A stretch of DNA of 64,000 bases from Pteria penguin (GCA_035048485.1 CM068587.1:30026534-30090533); one strand, 5' to 3'; shown: positions 1 to 11,822, numbered from the stretch's first letter. A program made the numbers and translations. The notes: generated from the sequence alone by a model not told the origin.

Positions 1-1607
1 CATGAATGTCCATCGAAAGCAGCTAGTCTTATCTCCAGGCTTCCATGAATGTCCATCGAAAGCAGCTAGTCTTATCTCTAGGCTTCCATGACTATCCATC
101 CGAAGCAGCTAGTCTTATCTCCAGGCTTCCATGACTATCCATCCAAAGCAGCTAGTCTTATCTCCAGGCTTCCATGAATGTCCATCCAAAGCAGCTAGTC
201 TTATCTCCAGGCTTCCATGAATGTCCATCCAAAGCAGCTAGTCTTCTCTCTAGGCTTCCATGAATGTCCATCCAAAGCAGCTAGTCTTATCTCCAGGCTT
301 CCATGAATGTCCATCCAAAGCAGCTAGTCTTATCTCCAGGCTTCCATGACTATCCATCCGAAGCAGCTAGTCTTATCTCTAGGCTTCCATGAATGTCCAT
401 CCAAAGCAGCTAGTCTTCTCTCTAGGCTTCCATGAATGTCCATCGAAAGCAGCTAGTCTTATCTCCAGGCTTCCATGACTATCCATCCAAAGCAGCTAGT
501 CTTATCTCCAGGCTTCCATGACTATCCATCCAAAGCAGCTAGTCTTCTCTCTAAGCTTCCATGAATGTCCATCCAAAGCAGCTAGTCTTCTCTCTAAGCT
601 TCCATGAATGTCCATCCGAAGCAGCTAGTCTTATCTCTAGGCTTCCATGAATGTCCATCCGAGGCAGCTAGTCTTATCTCCAGGCTTCCATGACTATCCA
701 TCCGAAGCAGCTAGTCTTATCTCCAAGCTTCCATGAATGTCCATCGAAAGCAGCTAGTCTTATCTCCAGGCTTCCATGAATGTCCATCCAAAGCAGTTAG
801 TCTTATCTCTAGGCTTCCATGAATGTCCATCCGAGGCAGCTAGTCTTATCTCCAGGCTTCCATGACTATCCATCCGAAGCAGTTAGTCTTATCTCCAGGC
901 TTCCATGAATGTCCATCCAAAGCAGCTAGTCTTCTCTCTAAGCTTCCATGAATGTCCATCCAAAGCAGCTAGTCTTATCTCTAGGCTTCCATGAATGTCC
1001 ATCGAAAGCAGCTAGTCTTATCTCCAGGCTTCCATGAATGTCCATCCAAAGCAGCTAGTCTTATCTCCAGGCTTCCATGACTATCCATCCAAAGCAGCTA
1101 GTCTTATCTCCAGGCTTCCATGAATATCCATCCGAAGCAGCTAGTCTTCTCTCTAAGCTTCCATGAATGTCCATCCAAAGCAGCTAGTCTTATCTCCAGG
1201 CTTCCATGAATGTCCATCCAAAGCAGCTAGTCTTCTCTCTAGGCTTCCATGAATGTCCATCCAAAGCAGCTAGTCTTCTCTCTAGGCTTCCATGAATGTC
1301 CATCCAAAGCAGCTAGTCTTCTCTCTAGGCTTCCACGAATGTCCATCCGAAGCAGCTAGTCTTATCTCTAGGCTTCCATGAATGTCCATCCGAGGCAGCT
1401 AGTCTTATCTCCAGGCTTCCATGACTATCCATCCGAAGCAGCTAGTCTTATCTCCAGGCTTCCATGACTATCCATCCAAAGCAGCTAGTCTTATCTCCAG
1501 GCTTCCATGAATGTCCATCCAAAGCAGATAGTCTTCTCTCTAGGCTTCCATGAATGTCCATCCAAAGCAGCTAGTCTTATCTTTAGGGTTCCATGAATGT
1601 CCATCCA
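1..1607. repeat. 43-bp minisatellite array
   Basis: About 37 head-to-tail copies of a 43-bp unit containing CATGAATGTCCATC and GCAGCTAGTCTT. Units vary mainly at a few positions (GAATGT or GACTAT, TATCTCCAGG or TCTCTCTAGG), and the variants are intermixed. The array runs off the left edge, so its full length is unknown. It contains no significant open frame. Confidence 0.97.
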
Positions 1608-1915
1608 CGGCAACTAGTTTTACCTCTAGGGTTTCATAAAATGTCAACTTAAGGCAATTAGTCTTATCTCTGAGGTTCAATGAATGTTCACCCAAGGCAA
1701 CAATAGTCTTCTATCTGGGGTTCTATGAATGTCCTGGTCTCAACTCTTGGGCTTCATGAATGTCCATTCCAAAGCAGTTGGTCTTATTTTTGAGATTCCA
1801 TGAATGTCCAATGAGAGACAGCTGGTCTTACCTCTGTTGTTCTTTGAATGTCCATCCGAGTTAAATGGTTTTTAACGGGCACCTGGTCTTAACTCTAAAT
1901 TTCAGAGATCCGTGA
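1608..1915. repeat. Degenerate edge of the 43-bp minisatellite
   Basis: The same unit continues with increasing substitutions and indels; GAATGTCCA and GTCTTA.CTCT cores are still visible. This is typical of an array margin that no longer homogenises. Confidence 0.8.
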
Positions 1916-2505
1916 ATGACCACTGTGGTACATTGCTGTTAGTGCCACAATCGCACGTATTCCCTTTGCCGGGTAGAGCTCGTACAATGTTCTCCTCAGA
2001 GGGTTTAACTTAAATGTTATCATACCCCTTTTCTTTATGTTACGTGGCTGTGAGTGTTTGTTCACATTCATGTATATATACGATGCTGAATTATATTTCT
2101 TTCAGGGCGGTTGTGGCTAGCCAAACAGGAGACATTTACTCCTAGGCACCTGGTCTAACCTCTGAATTTCAGGGGTCCGTGAATGTCCACTGTGGTACAT
2201 TGTTGTTAGTGCCATAGTCATGTGACACCAGTTACTTTCGTATTTTACATTAAAATCACACTGAAAGTTATTGAATGTTGTTTTGGATATATCCTTTAAA
2301 ACGGCAATTAAACACACTGTGAGAAGTCAGCAAAAAGTTTATTTTGTGGATAAAAAATCGAATGACGTACAATATGGATTGCCTGAATTCCAAATTGACC
2401 ATCGAATAGCTTTCATCTTGGTGTTATCGGTCCGTTAATGTCCACTGTGGTTGTGTGTTGTTAGTGCTACAGTCATGTGACATCAATTACTTTCGTATTT
2501 TACTT
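1870..2505. repeat. Three diverged copies of a short dispersed repeat
   Basis: Segments near 1875-1945, 2146-2250 and 2405-2505 share CACCTGGTCT, GTGAATGTCCACTGTGG, TTGTTAGTGC and a following CAGTCATGTGACA. The last two also share TTACTTTCGTATTTTAC. They are direct copies. The family is not recognised. Confidence 0.65.
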
Positions 2506-2919
2506 TATATATGATAGATGTGTTTTCATTTTCACTAAGGTTATCATGTTGTACGCATAGCGTAGTTGTAATTTGTTTATGATGTTCTCGATGTCGGGTA
2601 TATTGAATGTCGGGTAAAACAGGAATTATAGTGGTTTGATTTCTTTTGTCATTAAAGATTTCGTTAAACGTCCTAATTTGACACTTGCCTGTTCGACGTT
2701 CAAATGTCCTTATGGCGATAACAAAACTCATAATCAGTCTCAAATTTTATCTATAGAAAGATGTTTATAGTACTAAAACTTAAGTCATAAACACGTCATT
2801 TACAGTGCGTTTTCATGGTATAAAATTGTACTGCATGAATTGATCACCAATACTGTTCGGAGATAAGGCTAGATAGAAAAACAAATAATGTTTGTTAAAC
2901 ATTAATGTCCCGGCGGCAA
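2506..2919. other. Intergenic, nothing recognised
   Basis: AT-rich sequence with no convincing coding frame, RNA gene or repeat. An 86-codon minus-strand frame here has no recognisable protein features. Confidence 0.5.
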
Positions 2920-3125
2920 CAAAGTCAAAAAGGTTATTTTTAGTGTGAAGGTCATTGTCAAGTTCAAAAGGTAATCGGCCTTGGTGTCATTTGAAAGGGC
3001 TTTATTAATTGGGTACGCATGTCAAATATGGAGTCTCTATCACTCACAGTCCAAAAGTCATGGCTAAGGATAAAGTTGACAACAGACAAACAAACAAACA
3101 GACAGGACAAAAACAATATGTCGTC
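2920..3125. repeat. Dispersed repeat with CGGCGGCAACAAAGTC start
   Basis: Begins CGGCGGCAACAAAGTC and ends with AAAGTTGACAACA followed by (CAAA)n and CAGACAG. A second copy lies at about 55746-55960 in the same orientation and a truncated one at about 24860-24930. The shared start and end suggest a defined non-autonomous element, but the class is not clear. Confidence 0.7.
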
Positions 3126-3224
3126 GAACTATCGATCCGGGGGCATACCTACCAACACTTATGTGTAAAGAAATGCTAGGCCTATTTTTCGATGAACCGG
3201 TCTGTGATATCGCCATTGTACAGT

Positions 3225-3428
3225 ATATACGTGTTATCCATCCGGATTTTACTCCTGTCTCACCCATGTACACTATGGTAGGGTATATTGATAAGTGTGT
3301 ACATATACTCAGCGTACATTGTACATTATATACGTGTTATTTGTCCGGAGTTTATTCCTGTCTCACTTATGTACACTATGGCAGGGTATATTGATAAGTG
3401 TTTATATATGCTTGGCGTACATTGTTCA
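3225..3428. repeat. Two-copy tandem duplication, unit about 104 bp
   Basis: The segment starting TATACGTGTTATCCATCCGG is followed directly by a diverged copy starting TATACGTGTTATTTGTCCGG. Both contain TGTACACTATGG.AGGGTA and end near GCGTACATTGT. Confidence 0.85.
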
Positions 3429-5010
3429 ATGAACATTTTCATAATTTTCTTACCTAGCTTGCATTCTATAAAGAACTTGGTGTTCATTTTGCAATAGGAA
3501 ATTGTCGTTGACGCTTGATTTTTGAACTTGAGTTGACCAAAGTTGTAGAGTTGGCTATTGCATTATCGTCGGTGAGTTCTTGGATTTTCAATCTTGTCTT
3601 GATGATTGAAGAATCCCCAAGTGACAAAAGTAATCGTGCATTAGAATATGTTCAACCGGGCTTAAAATTGACAAAAATATTGTTTAGTGGCCTGAACCAA
3701 TGGTTTTAAATGTCGATAAGCTCGTAATGAAGTCAATTATATATTTTTTCTTTTATTAATTCAGATGCCTTTTGAGAGAAAAAAAATCTAAAATATGTAC
3801 TGTTATTCAACTGTTTAAATCAATAAATAAATTCACTTTCTATGTATAAGTACTGTTGAAGGATCGCCGGATCAAACTTTAACCACGCCCACCCAAAGCA
3901 TAGATTCATTTTGACGTAATAATAAAATTTATGTTTGATGGAACATTTATTTATAAAGTTATAATCAAAAAATGTGCCAAAGGCCTGATTTAAGACATTT
4001 GGACTTATTGGAATTGATTATTCCATCCAATCTTTCAAATACTTCACATTCATTTGCATATAAATTAGAGTCACTTTCAATTGATTCATTCACATCATTG
4101 ATCTCTCTCTATCTGAGATTTGTTGTTGTGGTAGTTGTTTGGGGGAAGGGGGGGGGGTCATGAAATTGAGATTACATTAATGATTTTATATACTATCAAT
4201 CAAATACTTGTATTTTCATTTATTATCCGTTTCATTTAGAACCTTGCGTCGTAAAGTTAATTAATCAAACTGTTTTTGAAATCATTTTATTAATCCAAAT
4301 GATTAAACTAGTTTTAAGTTTAACATTGATATTACACAATTCTTTTTTATGTAAAAATGAGTGTCTCTTAAGACCTTTATTTTTTTTTATTTCTCTGGGG
4401 TTTCATAATGTCCTTGTTAATGTCGGTGGCAAAGCCCCCATTTCAATCTTACTGCCATTGTGAACTGCTAATGTAGGAACGGTAAAAGACAAAATTTATA
4501 CAGGGATTGTTTTGAAACTCCAAAAGCATCATGTAAGTATTAGAATATCTTTTTATGCTCCCGGATAGGAAGATGAGGGGCATATTGTTTTTGCACTAGC
4601 CTTTTGTTTGCTTAATTGTCTTTCTGCTTGTCGGAATCTTTATCCTTGCCTCCCTGTTATTTGTGAACCAAATAGATAAAAAAACCCCCACATATTTGGC
4701 ATATATACTCCACTAATTAATCCCTCCCAAATTACACCTTTTGACTTCATAACCTTGAAAGTGATCTTAATGCCAAAATACATTTTTCTATATCTCGCGA
4801 TATCTGCATGTTATCGCAAGAGATTTGAATTTTAATACAATACATTCAGTATCAGGACCTAAGAAAGATCTGTTTCGTTTCGGTACAATGTATGTCAATA
4901 GACTCTTTATTCAGGTATATCTATGTCGCCCAGCAACCCAAGTTTGCCTGGAGAGATTTATGGAATATTCAATACCAGACATTTGTTGACAACGAGAGCA
5001 CGGTGTTTCA
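3429..5010. other. Intergenic or intronic, no gene recognised
   Basis: AT-rich sequence with short homopolymers (a G run near 4150). If copy 0 (terminal exon at 5208) keeps the layout of copies A and B, this would be its last intron. I searched for the preceding small-subunit exon (IPDKSD or IYIDVL-like motifs) and did not find it. Confidence 0.5.
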
Positions 5011-5026
5011 ATAATAATAATAATAA

Positions 5027-5083
<57 letters not shown>
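5011..5083. repeat. (TAA)n microsatellite
   Basis: Almost perfect trinucleotide run of about 24 units, ending about 125 bp before the orphan caspase exon. Confidence 0.95.
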
Positions 5084-5088
<5 letters not shown>

Positions 5089-5207
5089 TTGTAATAAAAA
5101 TAATTTTAGGTATTGTAAAACCCGTCATAATAAATGTGTTTCAATACTTTAAAAAATACATGTTTTAAAAGTAAGTTGGCAATACAGTCAGGACTTCTGT
5201 GTTTCAG

Positions 5208-5346
5208 GCATGACCTCCTCAGTATTCTGACAGCAGTGAATCATCAGGTCAGTGAAATCAACTTCAGTAGTTCATCATCAGACCAGGTGTATAAACAGGT
5301 ACCCAATCCAGATCATACTCTGACCAAAAAGATATACTTCAGGTGA
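5208..5346 (+). CDS. Orphan terminal exon of a caspase (copy 0)
   Basis: The sequence after the acceptor TGTTTCAG reads HDLLSILTAVNHQVSEI, then SSSSSDQVYKQVPNPDHTL, and ends TKKIYFR-stop. This is the C-terminal end of the caspase small subunit (family pattern DLLxILTxVNxxV ... KQxPxxxxTLxKKxYF). It aligns with exon 7 of copy A (32324-32456) and copy B (48422-48560), with the same acceptor phase and same stop context, but has a Ser-rich insert of its own. No upstream exons are visible in the window. They may lie left of position 1, with the minisatellite in the last intron, or be lost. It implies at least one more family member upstream. Confidence 0.85.
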
Positions 5347-6074
5347 CTGCAAGTTTGGACTATGCACCTCATGTGCCTCATCACTAATATGAAAGAATCA
5401 TGTTTTAAAGGAGCATTGGCTATCTAATGTGAAACTAGATAATCACATGTAATATATTTATGAATAGTTTGTAATGAATCCTATTGATGAAATGTTTGTT
5501 AATATTTTTATGACGTCTCAATATGCGATACCTGTTGACCCTTGTTCTTTACATGGAGGATTATTTATACATTTTTAAATGTACGTCCATTGATTGTTCT
5601 GCTGTTACGGTGAGTGGGAAGGTGGGCCCGTAAACCGGTTAACCACACCATTTGTTTGGCTTTTGTCAAATTAAATGACCGTCCAAAGTCGGTTTCGTAA
5701 TTGCACTACAATCAAATATTTTTGTAATGTGTTATATGTGCTAGTATATTATTTACATTCATGTATTGTATAGCTCCATGGTGACTTCTGCCACATAACT
5801 GAGCCAGTGACTCCTCTTTTTTCTTTCATGTATAAATTTAAGCTATGACTTGTTATATATAGGTATTTAACAGACCCACTCTAAGAAGTAACTTTCTTTA
5901 TGTGGAAGTTTTTAAGACCCTATTCATTTTTAATGCGCAAACTTCAAAATAAGGAAAGTAACATTTGTCTGTAGGCGAGTAATATTGACCGGAGCATATC
6001 TTAAAAGCCATCACCATAAAAACAATACCGATTTATAAATCATTGCACGAAGGTCACCATTACATTAAGGTCAC
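5347..6074. other. 3' flank of copy 0, nothing recognised
   Basis: AT-rich non-coding sequence downstream of the orphan caspase exon; it would hold the 3' UTR if the exon is expressed. No clear polyadenylation signal or repeat was picked out. Confidence 0.4.
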
Positions 6075-6079
6075 GTGAT

Positions 6080-6265
6080 AATTATGTGCAGGTTTTACCA
6101 TCACACAAAATTACCTTCACACAAATATACTTCCACACAGCTACCTCCCCACAAATTTACATCTACACACAATTACATCCACAGAAAATTACATGTACCT
6201 AAGTTACATCCACACAAAATTACATCCACACAGAGGTACAGCCATACAAACTTACGTCCACGCAA
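6080..6265. repeat. Degenerate 15-16-bp tandem repeat
   Basis: About a dozen imperfect copies of TTACATCCACACAAAA. The 72-codon frame across it (His/Thr/Lys-rich) is a by-product of the repeat. Confidence 0.8.
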
Positions 6266-6751
6266 AGAGGTTTTACTGTTCGTAGTGAAATAAGAAATCG
6301 TAATACATATGTAAATAAAAATGTAAAATCCTATGCTTTGTCATTTTCATCAATACATACATTTGTACATAAAACTATACAATATTTGAAATGTTGTTAG
6401 TTTTTCATAGTTGGATAGTTATGATGAGAGTTATATAAAAGGAGAGTAATTGAACTCTGGATGGTAGCCAGGTAAATGAACAACTTTAACAAATATAAGC
6501 ATATATAGGACCTTCCATTACTAGGCAGTCGTGATGCAGACTAAGAGGGTTATTGTGATATCACACCATCGGTCAGTTGATGTTAGAATTGGTCTATGTC
6601 AACACCTAGAAACGAGAAATTTCCTTAAAACAAGAAGAAAACAGTTTTCATGTACGACAGAGGAAATAGAGACATGGAATGTGAAAAGAAAAGACCTGAC
6701 TAAATCACATGACAAAGTAACAGAGGTAAAAGAAAGAGGAAAACGTTTGAT
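6266..6751. other. Intergenic, nothing recognised
   Basis: AT-rich. A 75-codon plus-strand frame at 6531-6758 has no recognisable motif and no splice context that links it to anything. Confidence 0.4.
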
Positions 6752-6955
6752 TTATTAATCAGTGTTTTACGTCCCTCCACAATCATTTCACGTATATGGT
6801 GACAGCATCTGCGTGATGCATTACACAGAGATATACACTTTTGCAACAGACCCACCCAAAGCAGTGAGAGATCTTTTCCTGTCGTGACACGGGACCTCGG
6901 TTTCACTGTCTCGTCCGAAAAACAGTACTGGAACCTGGAATCTTTCAATCAAGAG
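6752..6955 (-). mobile_element. Truncated tRNA-headed SINE, body and tail
   Basis: Carries the same internal blocks as the full copies at 17884-18160 and 30301-30571 (TTTCACGTATATGGTGACAG, GCATCTGCGTGATGC, ACCCACCCAAAGCAGTGAG, GGGACCTCGGTTT), but the tRNA-like head is missing or unrecognisable. Orientation is inferred from the full copies. Confidence 0.75.
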
Positions 6956-7317
6956 TGAGCACCTCATCCACTGAAACACATAGTAAATGTCACAAAAATA
7001 GTCGATTACAATGCAATCATGTTGTTGACTTTGGAAATCATCAACTATTATGGTTCACCTGGTCATGGGCATAACCTTCCCATTGCTGTGCACACAATGA
7101 AATGGAAAGGACATATTTAAAAACCCTTAACTTGATAACTCCCGAATTAGACTATAATCTGGTGTGATAATTTAATCGTGGTCTGAAAAATCACCTCTAG
7201 AGTGAACACATATTACAGAACGAAACAAACACATGTTAGAAAGCTTATTATTGCAAAGTAATATCTGCAAACAATTTGCATTGACCACAGAAAAAACAAC
7301 GAAATCATATTGAAGAA
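6956..7317. other. Intergenic, nothing recognised
   Basis: No convincing gene or repeat. It may include more of the 5' LINE sequence, too decayed to read. Confidence 0.3.
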
Positions 7318-7535
7318 AAACAATCAACAACACAGAGGACTGCGATAATCTACAGCAAGACCTTAAAGATGTCCTTCAATCCGGAGAAATCCGTTGTATC
7401 ATACAGGTCTCATAAAAGAGAAAAACTATTGATGCAGTCTACAGGTTACACAACCATAAGCTAGAAGAAGTATCTTGGAGTTACAGTTCGCAGCAACTTG
7501 AAGTGGAACAAGCATTAGTATGTGTAAATTTTCGA
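7318..7535 (+). pseudogene. LINE reverse transcriptase fragment (5' piece)
   Basis: With frame changes the sequence reads LQQDLKDVLQSGE, then HKREKL and KKYLGVTVRSNLKWNKH. This is the region after the RT catalytic core in non-LTR retrotransposons of the Jockey/CR1-like group (known pattern: LQQDL, then PEKC..., YLGVxxxxxLxWxxH). It is broken by frameshifts and stops. The downstream part of the same protein resumes at about 8420, so this is one element split by about 0.9 kb of later sequence. Confidence 0.75.
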
Positions 7536-7559
7536 CTAACTGAATCTTAAGCCAATGGC

Positions 7560-8415
7560 GTAAGTCTACGACATAAGTTGTCGAAATGCGCACCTTGTGC
7601 ACAAAATTTAAAGGTATATATGTTCTATATTTATTATAACCATTAGGCCGGTGTCACTGCTGGTGGACTGATAGTCACCGAGGGCATCATAAGTCTAGTT
7701 TTCAGTGTTTTTGTACTGACGGTCTCTTTTCAGTGCTTTTGTACTGACTTGAAATATATACTTAAAAATTTCCGTCATGAAAATTATGTAAATCACTCTA
7801 AAACTAAGGAGTATCTCCCTCATGCATAGCTCTGTCCTTTGATTGATTCTTTGGTTCAATTTTCAGTCATTTTCATTTCAATAATGCTCTTCAAATATTT
7901 ATAGAAAATGAGAATTTCAAACATTCGGCCTCGAGCATCACTGAAGAGACATAAGTTGTCGAAATACGCATCTAGTGCACAAAATTTAAAGGTATATATG
8001 TTCTATATTTATAACGTACATTCTTAGTTGAACGAAAAGTGTGTTTCATTAACCGGTGTAAGTGTGTACTGGCGTAAGACCAATCCCCGGCTAAGACCAG
8101 TTACCGGCTACTACGCTATTAAGAATATTCAAAACGTGAATTGACGAAATTTTCATATTAAATATTTAGTATCTTATGTATTGCAGACAGTCAAGTGAAA
8201 GAATCTCATAAATTCACTTTTCAAAAGTCGAAATAATGTAACTGGTCTTAGTCGGTAACTAGTACACTACCAGTACAGTACGTACGTAAGGAATCGGCTA
8301 ATCGTGGTTACGCCGTTTGATGAAACGCAAAATAATTGGAAATTTAGTCTAGTCGGGTATTTACTTCAAACTAAGCCTACGCCAGAAGTTACGCTGTTTG
8401 ATGACACGGGCTCTA
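7560..8415. mobile_element. Sequence interrupting the LINE, with direct repeats
   Basis: Two direct copies of a block starting ACATAAGTTGTCGAAAT and ending GGTATATATGTTCTATATTT lie at about 7571-7640 and 7948-8015. An inverted relative is at about 49993-50046. The block is therefore a dispersed repeat, and the segment separates two parts of one LINE reverse transcriptase. The rest (8016-8415) is not recognised. Confidence 0.6.
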
Positions 8416-8419
8416 GTGG

Positions 8420-8905
8420 GCTTACTAAAGAAAATCGTCATAGGTTGCAGAACATCAACACGGGTCAGCGCCTACGAAGCAATTGTACTTCCAACGCTGA
8501 AGTATGCTGCTTTCATATGGGAACCTCATAACCACTAGGACAGGAAAGCAGCAGAAGGGAAGCATTACAGATCAGAAGAGTAAAGATCCGTCTTCTTTTG
8601 CTATTCAAGATCCAGCACAACCTAGTAGCCATTCCAGCAGAAGCAATAACTCATTCAGACACCAGGACAAGGGGGTGACATACATTTTGCATTCCAACAA
8701 CGAAAAAGGTTGTGTACCGGTTCTCCTTCTTTGCACGTACCCTCATGGACTTGAACAGACTTCCATTGGTAATGACATCAACATGTCCCTTGGAGGACTA
8801 CCGGACAGCAATGGGCAACATACCACTTGCTCACTTCAGCTTAGAGTGAGGAGCAAGTGATTTAAAGTTTTTAACATCATGTTGCCTTGTCAGAATATTA
8901 TCTTG
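8420..8905 (+). pseudogene. LINE reverse transcriptase fragment (3' piece)
   Basis: Reads AYEAIVLPTLKYAAFIWEPH (RT C-terminal connection region; family pattern LVxPxLEYxxxVWxPH) and, after a frame change, KIQHNLVAIPAE, RFSFFARTLMDLNRLP and an AMGNIPLAHFS-like end. This matches the end of the LINE ORF2 protein (pattern YRYSFFPRTIxDWNxLP). Several stops and at least one frameshift make it non-functional. Confidence 0.8.
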
Positions 8906-9170
8906 TCTGCAAAATGAAGTATAACGTTCACCTTTGAAGACTAACCCTTGTTGAGAGTTCTTTCAAGAACAAGAAATAATTTTAACCGTAAGACTGGTGA
9001 AACAGATTAATAAATAGATAAATAAATGAAAATAAAAATGTGTATACATGCTACAAAATTCAAAATGAGGAATGATTATTTGGTTTAGACTTTTAAAATG
9101 AAAAATAAGTACGTTGTTAAACACTAGTAGTGAATTTCTACAAAAGAAATGTAGTAAAATTTTGGCCTTT
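8906..9170. other. Intergenic, nothing recognised
   Basis: AT-rich; may include the 3' UTR of the LINE. A short AATAAATAGATAAATAAATG stretch near 9010 could be its simple-repeat tail. Confidence 0.3.
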
Positions 9171-9400
9171 GGATGTCATACTGACAAATCCTATAACGTT
9201 ATATTGTCATACTGACTAATGGTATAACGTTGTAATGTCATACTGACTAATGGTATAACGTTGTAATGTCATACTGACTAATAGTATAACGTTGTAATGT
9301 CATACTGACTAATAGTATAACGTTGTAATGTTATACTGACTAATGTTATAAAGTTGTAATGTCATACTGACTAATGTTATAACGTGGTAATGTAAAGATG
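9171..9400. repeat. 31-bp tandem repeat
   Basis: About seven copies of a unit containing GTCATACTGACTAATG, TATAACGTTGTAAT. Two to three further copies lie at 9796-9870 after a 0.4-kb interruption. Confidence 0.92.
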
Positions 9401-9795
9401 ATGGATAAACCCAAACCATAAGTCCCAAAATCATGAAACCAGTGAAAATGAAAACCAAGTGGAAAATAACCGAATATGTCTACTTGAAGAGCATATGTAA
9501 ACCCCTATGATGGAGTGAGGTCAGGTGCCCGGGGAGAGTGAGCATCTCCTGTTTGCTAACAACACTTGTCACATATACCCAGCAGAAAGAGTCAAATCGT
9601 GTAAATTCCATATATAAGTCAAAGTAGGTAACCTTCTATTACAGAAGGTGTCAGATCTGTGTAAAATGATAGGACTCGGTCTCAGTCTAGAATATAGTCT
9701 AAAAGTCAGAATAACGTGATATAATATGGAGTAATAAGAATCTCGTAACGACCGTAGAACTTCCTCAGTGACGCTGCTAGTCTAGCACATATATA
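9401..9795. mobile_element. Candidate dispersed element inside the 31-bp array
   Basis: Non-repeat sequence flanked on both sides by the same 31-bp repeat, so it probably inserted into the array. The segment GGTGCCCGGGGAGAGTGAGC and its context look like a widespread bivalve repeat, from general familiarity only. No coding frame. Confidence 0.45.
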
Positions 9796-9870
9796 ATGTC
9801 ATACTGACTAATGTTACAACGTTGTAATGTTATACTGACTAATGTTATAACGTTGTATTTTCATACTGAC
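9796..9870. repeat. 31-bp tandem repeat, distal part
   Basis: Two to three copies of the same unit as 9171-9400 (TCATACTGACTAATGTTA.AACGTTGTA). Confidence 0.85.
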
Positions 9871-10984
9871 TCATTACTTGTCACGAATGAGAGGTGGAAG
9901 AATTCGGTTGCCTAAACACATCACGGTATGTAAGACTATTCGCTGGCCTATATTTCCTTTTCTAAACATCTGATCCAGATTATGACATGTTTTATGTTTG
10001 TTATCAAATTAGTGTTATTGCGATCCATCCAATCATCCATCCATCCATCTAGCTTTGTTTACATCAATTGATGCCCGAAGAATTTATGGTGTAGAGAAAA
10101 CTCTGCCATTTATTTTGACAATTTCTTGTGGTTCAAAAATGATGGCCAAGGTTAAAATGAAGGACTAAAAGAATATGTCCCCGAATACTCGATCTGGAGG
10201 AATCATTATTTCATCTTTATAAATCTACCACATAGGTTTATTGTCAAAACAAAATTACGTAAAAATGATAAGTTTAAGATAATTTATAATGGCAAAATAT
10301 AAATAAATTATTGCAGCATTATCATTTTGCACTTTATTTTTTCATCAGTACAAAAGTATCTGGTAATTTTGAATAATTACATGCTCCAACTATGTATGGC
10401 GTCGTTTTGAAACGAACGGGGACTTCGACAAATGGACTTGAGTCACTGCACGAAGAAATTTTTCAGTTCTTGGTACTTAAATGCGATTGTACATATATTC
10501 ATTCAAATTATTTATCGAATGATAAGCAACAGTTACCTTTCTTTAAATTCTTATTCGTTTCCCAAATTCCCACAACTATGTGCCTCAACGAATTCTCCTA
10601 TCACATTCCCACCATTGCACATATAAACCTATGGATATACAGCAGTCCGAGCTGCAATAACATGAAAACATCCTGTCCTAAGTTCTAGTTTCTATTTTGT
10701 TTCTACTCTGCTTTTAAAATGATGAGTTTTTATGCACCACAATTTTTCTTGCTTTCCATGAAGTTTTGGCTGCTGCACTCATCTTTTAGCTCACCTGGAT
10801 CATAGGACCATAAGAGCTTATTGCATCACCTTGCGTCCGTCGTCGTTTCAGTTGCATTCTTCTCTGAAACTGCTGAATGGATTGCGACCAAACTATGTTA
10901 CAATCATTCTTAGAGTCCCTAAATTAATCATTTTGAATATTGACCCCATAACATGACCGCCATAGTTAAACATGGGGTCAGACT
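9871..10984. other. Intergenic, weak repeat signatures only
   Basis: Contains (ATCC)n near 10020-10050 and, at about 10790-10930, a TTTAGCTCACCTGGATCATA block that resembles a common molluscan dispersed repeat. No supported gene. Confidence 0.4.
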
Positions 10985-11822
10985 GCAGTTTTTATACGCC
11001 CGTCATAAGACGGGACGTATTATGTTATGGCGTTGTCCCTACGTCCGTCCGTGCGTCCGGGATCATATTTTCCGGACTTTTTTTTTTGCAGTCTTTCCAG
11101 ATATTGGATTGAAACTTGACATTAAACTTTATATAAACGAGGGTCAGTACCAGTTTGCATTTGAGTATGATTGCTTTGGTTTTTGGAGTTACGGCCCTTG
11201 AATTTAGAAATTGTCAAGGATTTACAGTTTTCCGGAATTTTTGCAGTCTGTAAAGGTATTGAAATAGAACTGAGTATATATCTTCATATCAACAAGGGTC
11301 AGTACCAGTTCGTATTTCGGTTTAATTGCTTTGGTTCTGCCAGAGTTAAGGTCCTTAAACTTAGAATATTTCAAAGATTTTAAAGTTTTCCGGACTTTTT
11401 CTGCAATCTTAATAAAGGTATTGAGTTAAAACTTGGTATATAACTTTAAATTAACAAGGGTCAGTACCAGTTCGCATTTGGGTATGATTGCTTTGTTTCT
11501 GTCAGAGTTACGGCCCTTGAACTTAGAAATTGTTAAGAATTTTACAGTTTCCCGGACTTTCCTGCAGTCTTTCAAGGTATTGGATTAAAATTTGGTATAT
11601 TAATATTTATTAATGAGGGTAAGTACCAATTTGCATTTGAGTATGATTGCTTTGGATTTGCTAGAGTTATACTTCTTCAACTTAGAAATTGTCAATGATT
11701 TTACAGTTTTCCAAATTTCTTAATGCAGTATTTCAAGGTATTGGATTGTAACTTGCCCATTCATTCAAATTGATCCCCTTAAAGCTAAGCGACAGGCGTA
11801 TTATGCCACGCTAGACGTTGCT
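10985..11822 (+). mobile_element. Dispersed element with internal ~175-bp tandem monomers
   Basis: Starts near GACGGGACGTATTATG, then TTATGGCG and (GTCC)n. About four diverged monomers follow, each with TTTTCCGGACTTTTT, GCAGTCTTTC, AGGGT.AGTACCAGTT, GATTGCTTTG and ACGGCCCTTGAA. It ends GCGACAGGCGTATTATGCCA and CGCTAG.CG.TGCTCTT. A second copy with the same start and end is at 36811-37735. The 70-82-codon frames here are incidental. Confidence 0.75.

Noticed and set aside
1..1607. CRISPR-like regular repeat
   Set aside because: Units are head to tail with no unique spacers, and the DNA is eukaryotic; it is a minisatellite.
3515..3709. 64-codon frame starting MIFELELTKVVELA, considered as a missing exon of copy 0
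   Set aside because: No similarity to any exon of copies A-C and no matching splice phases.
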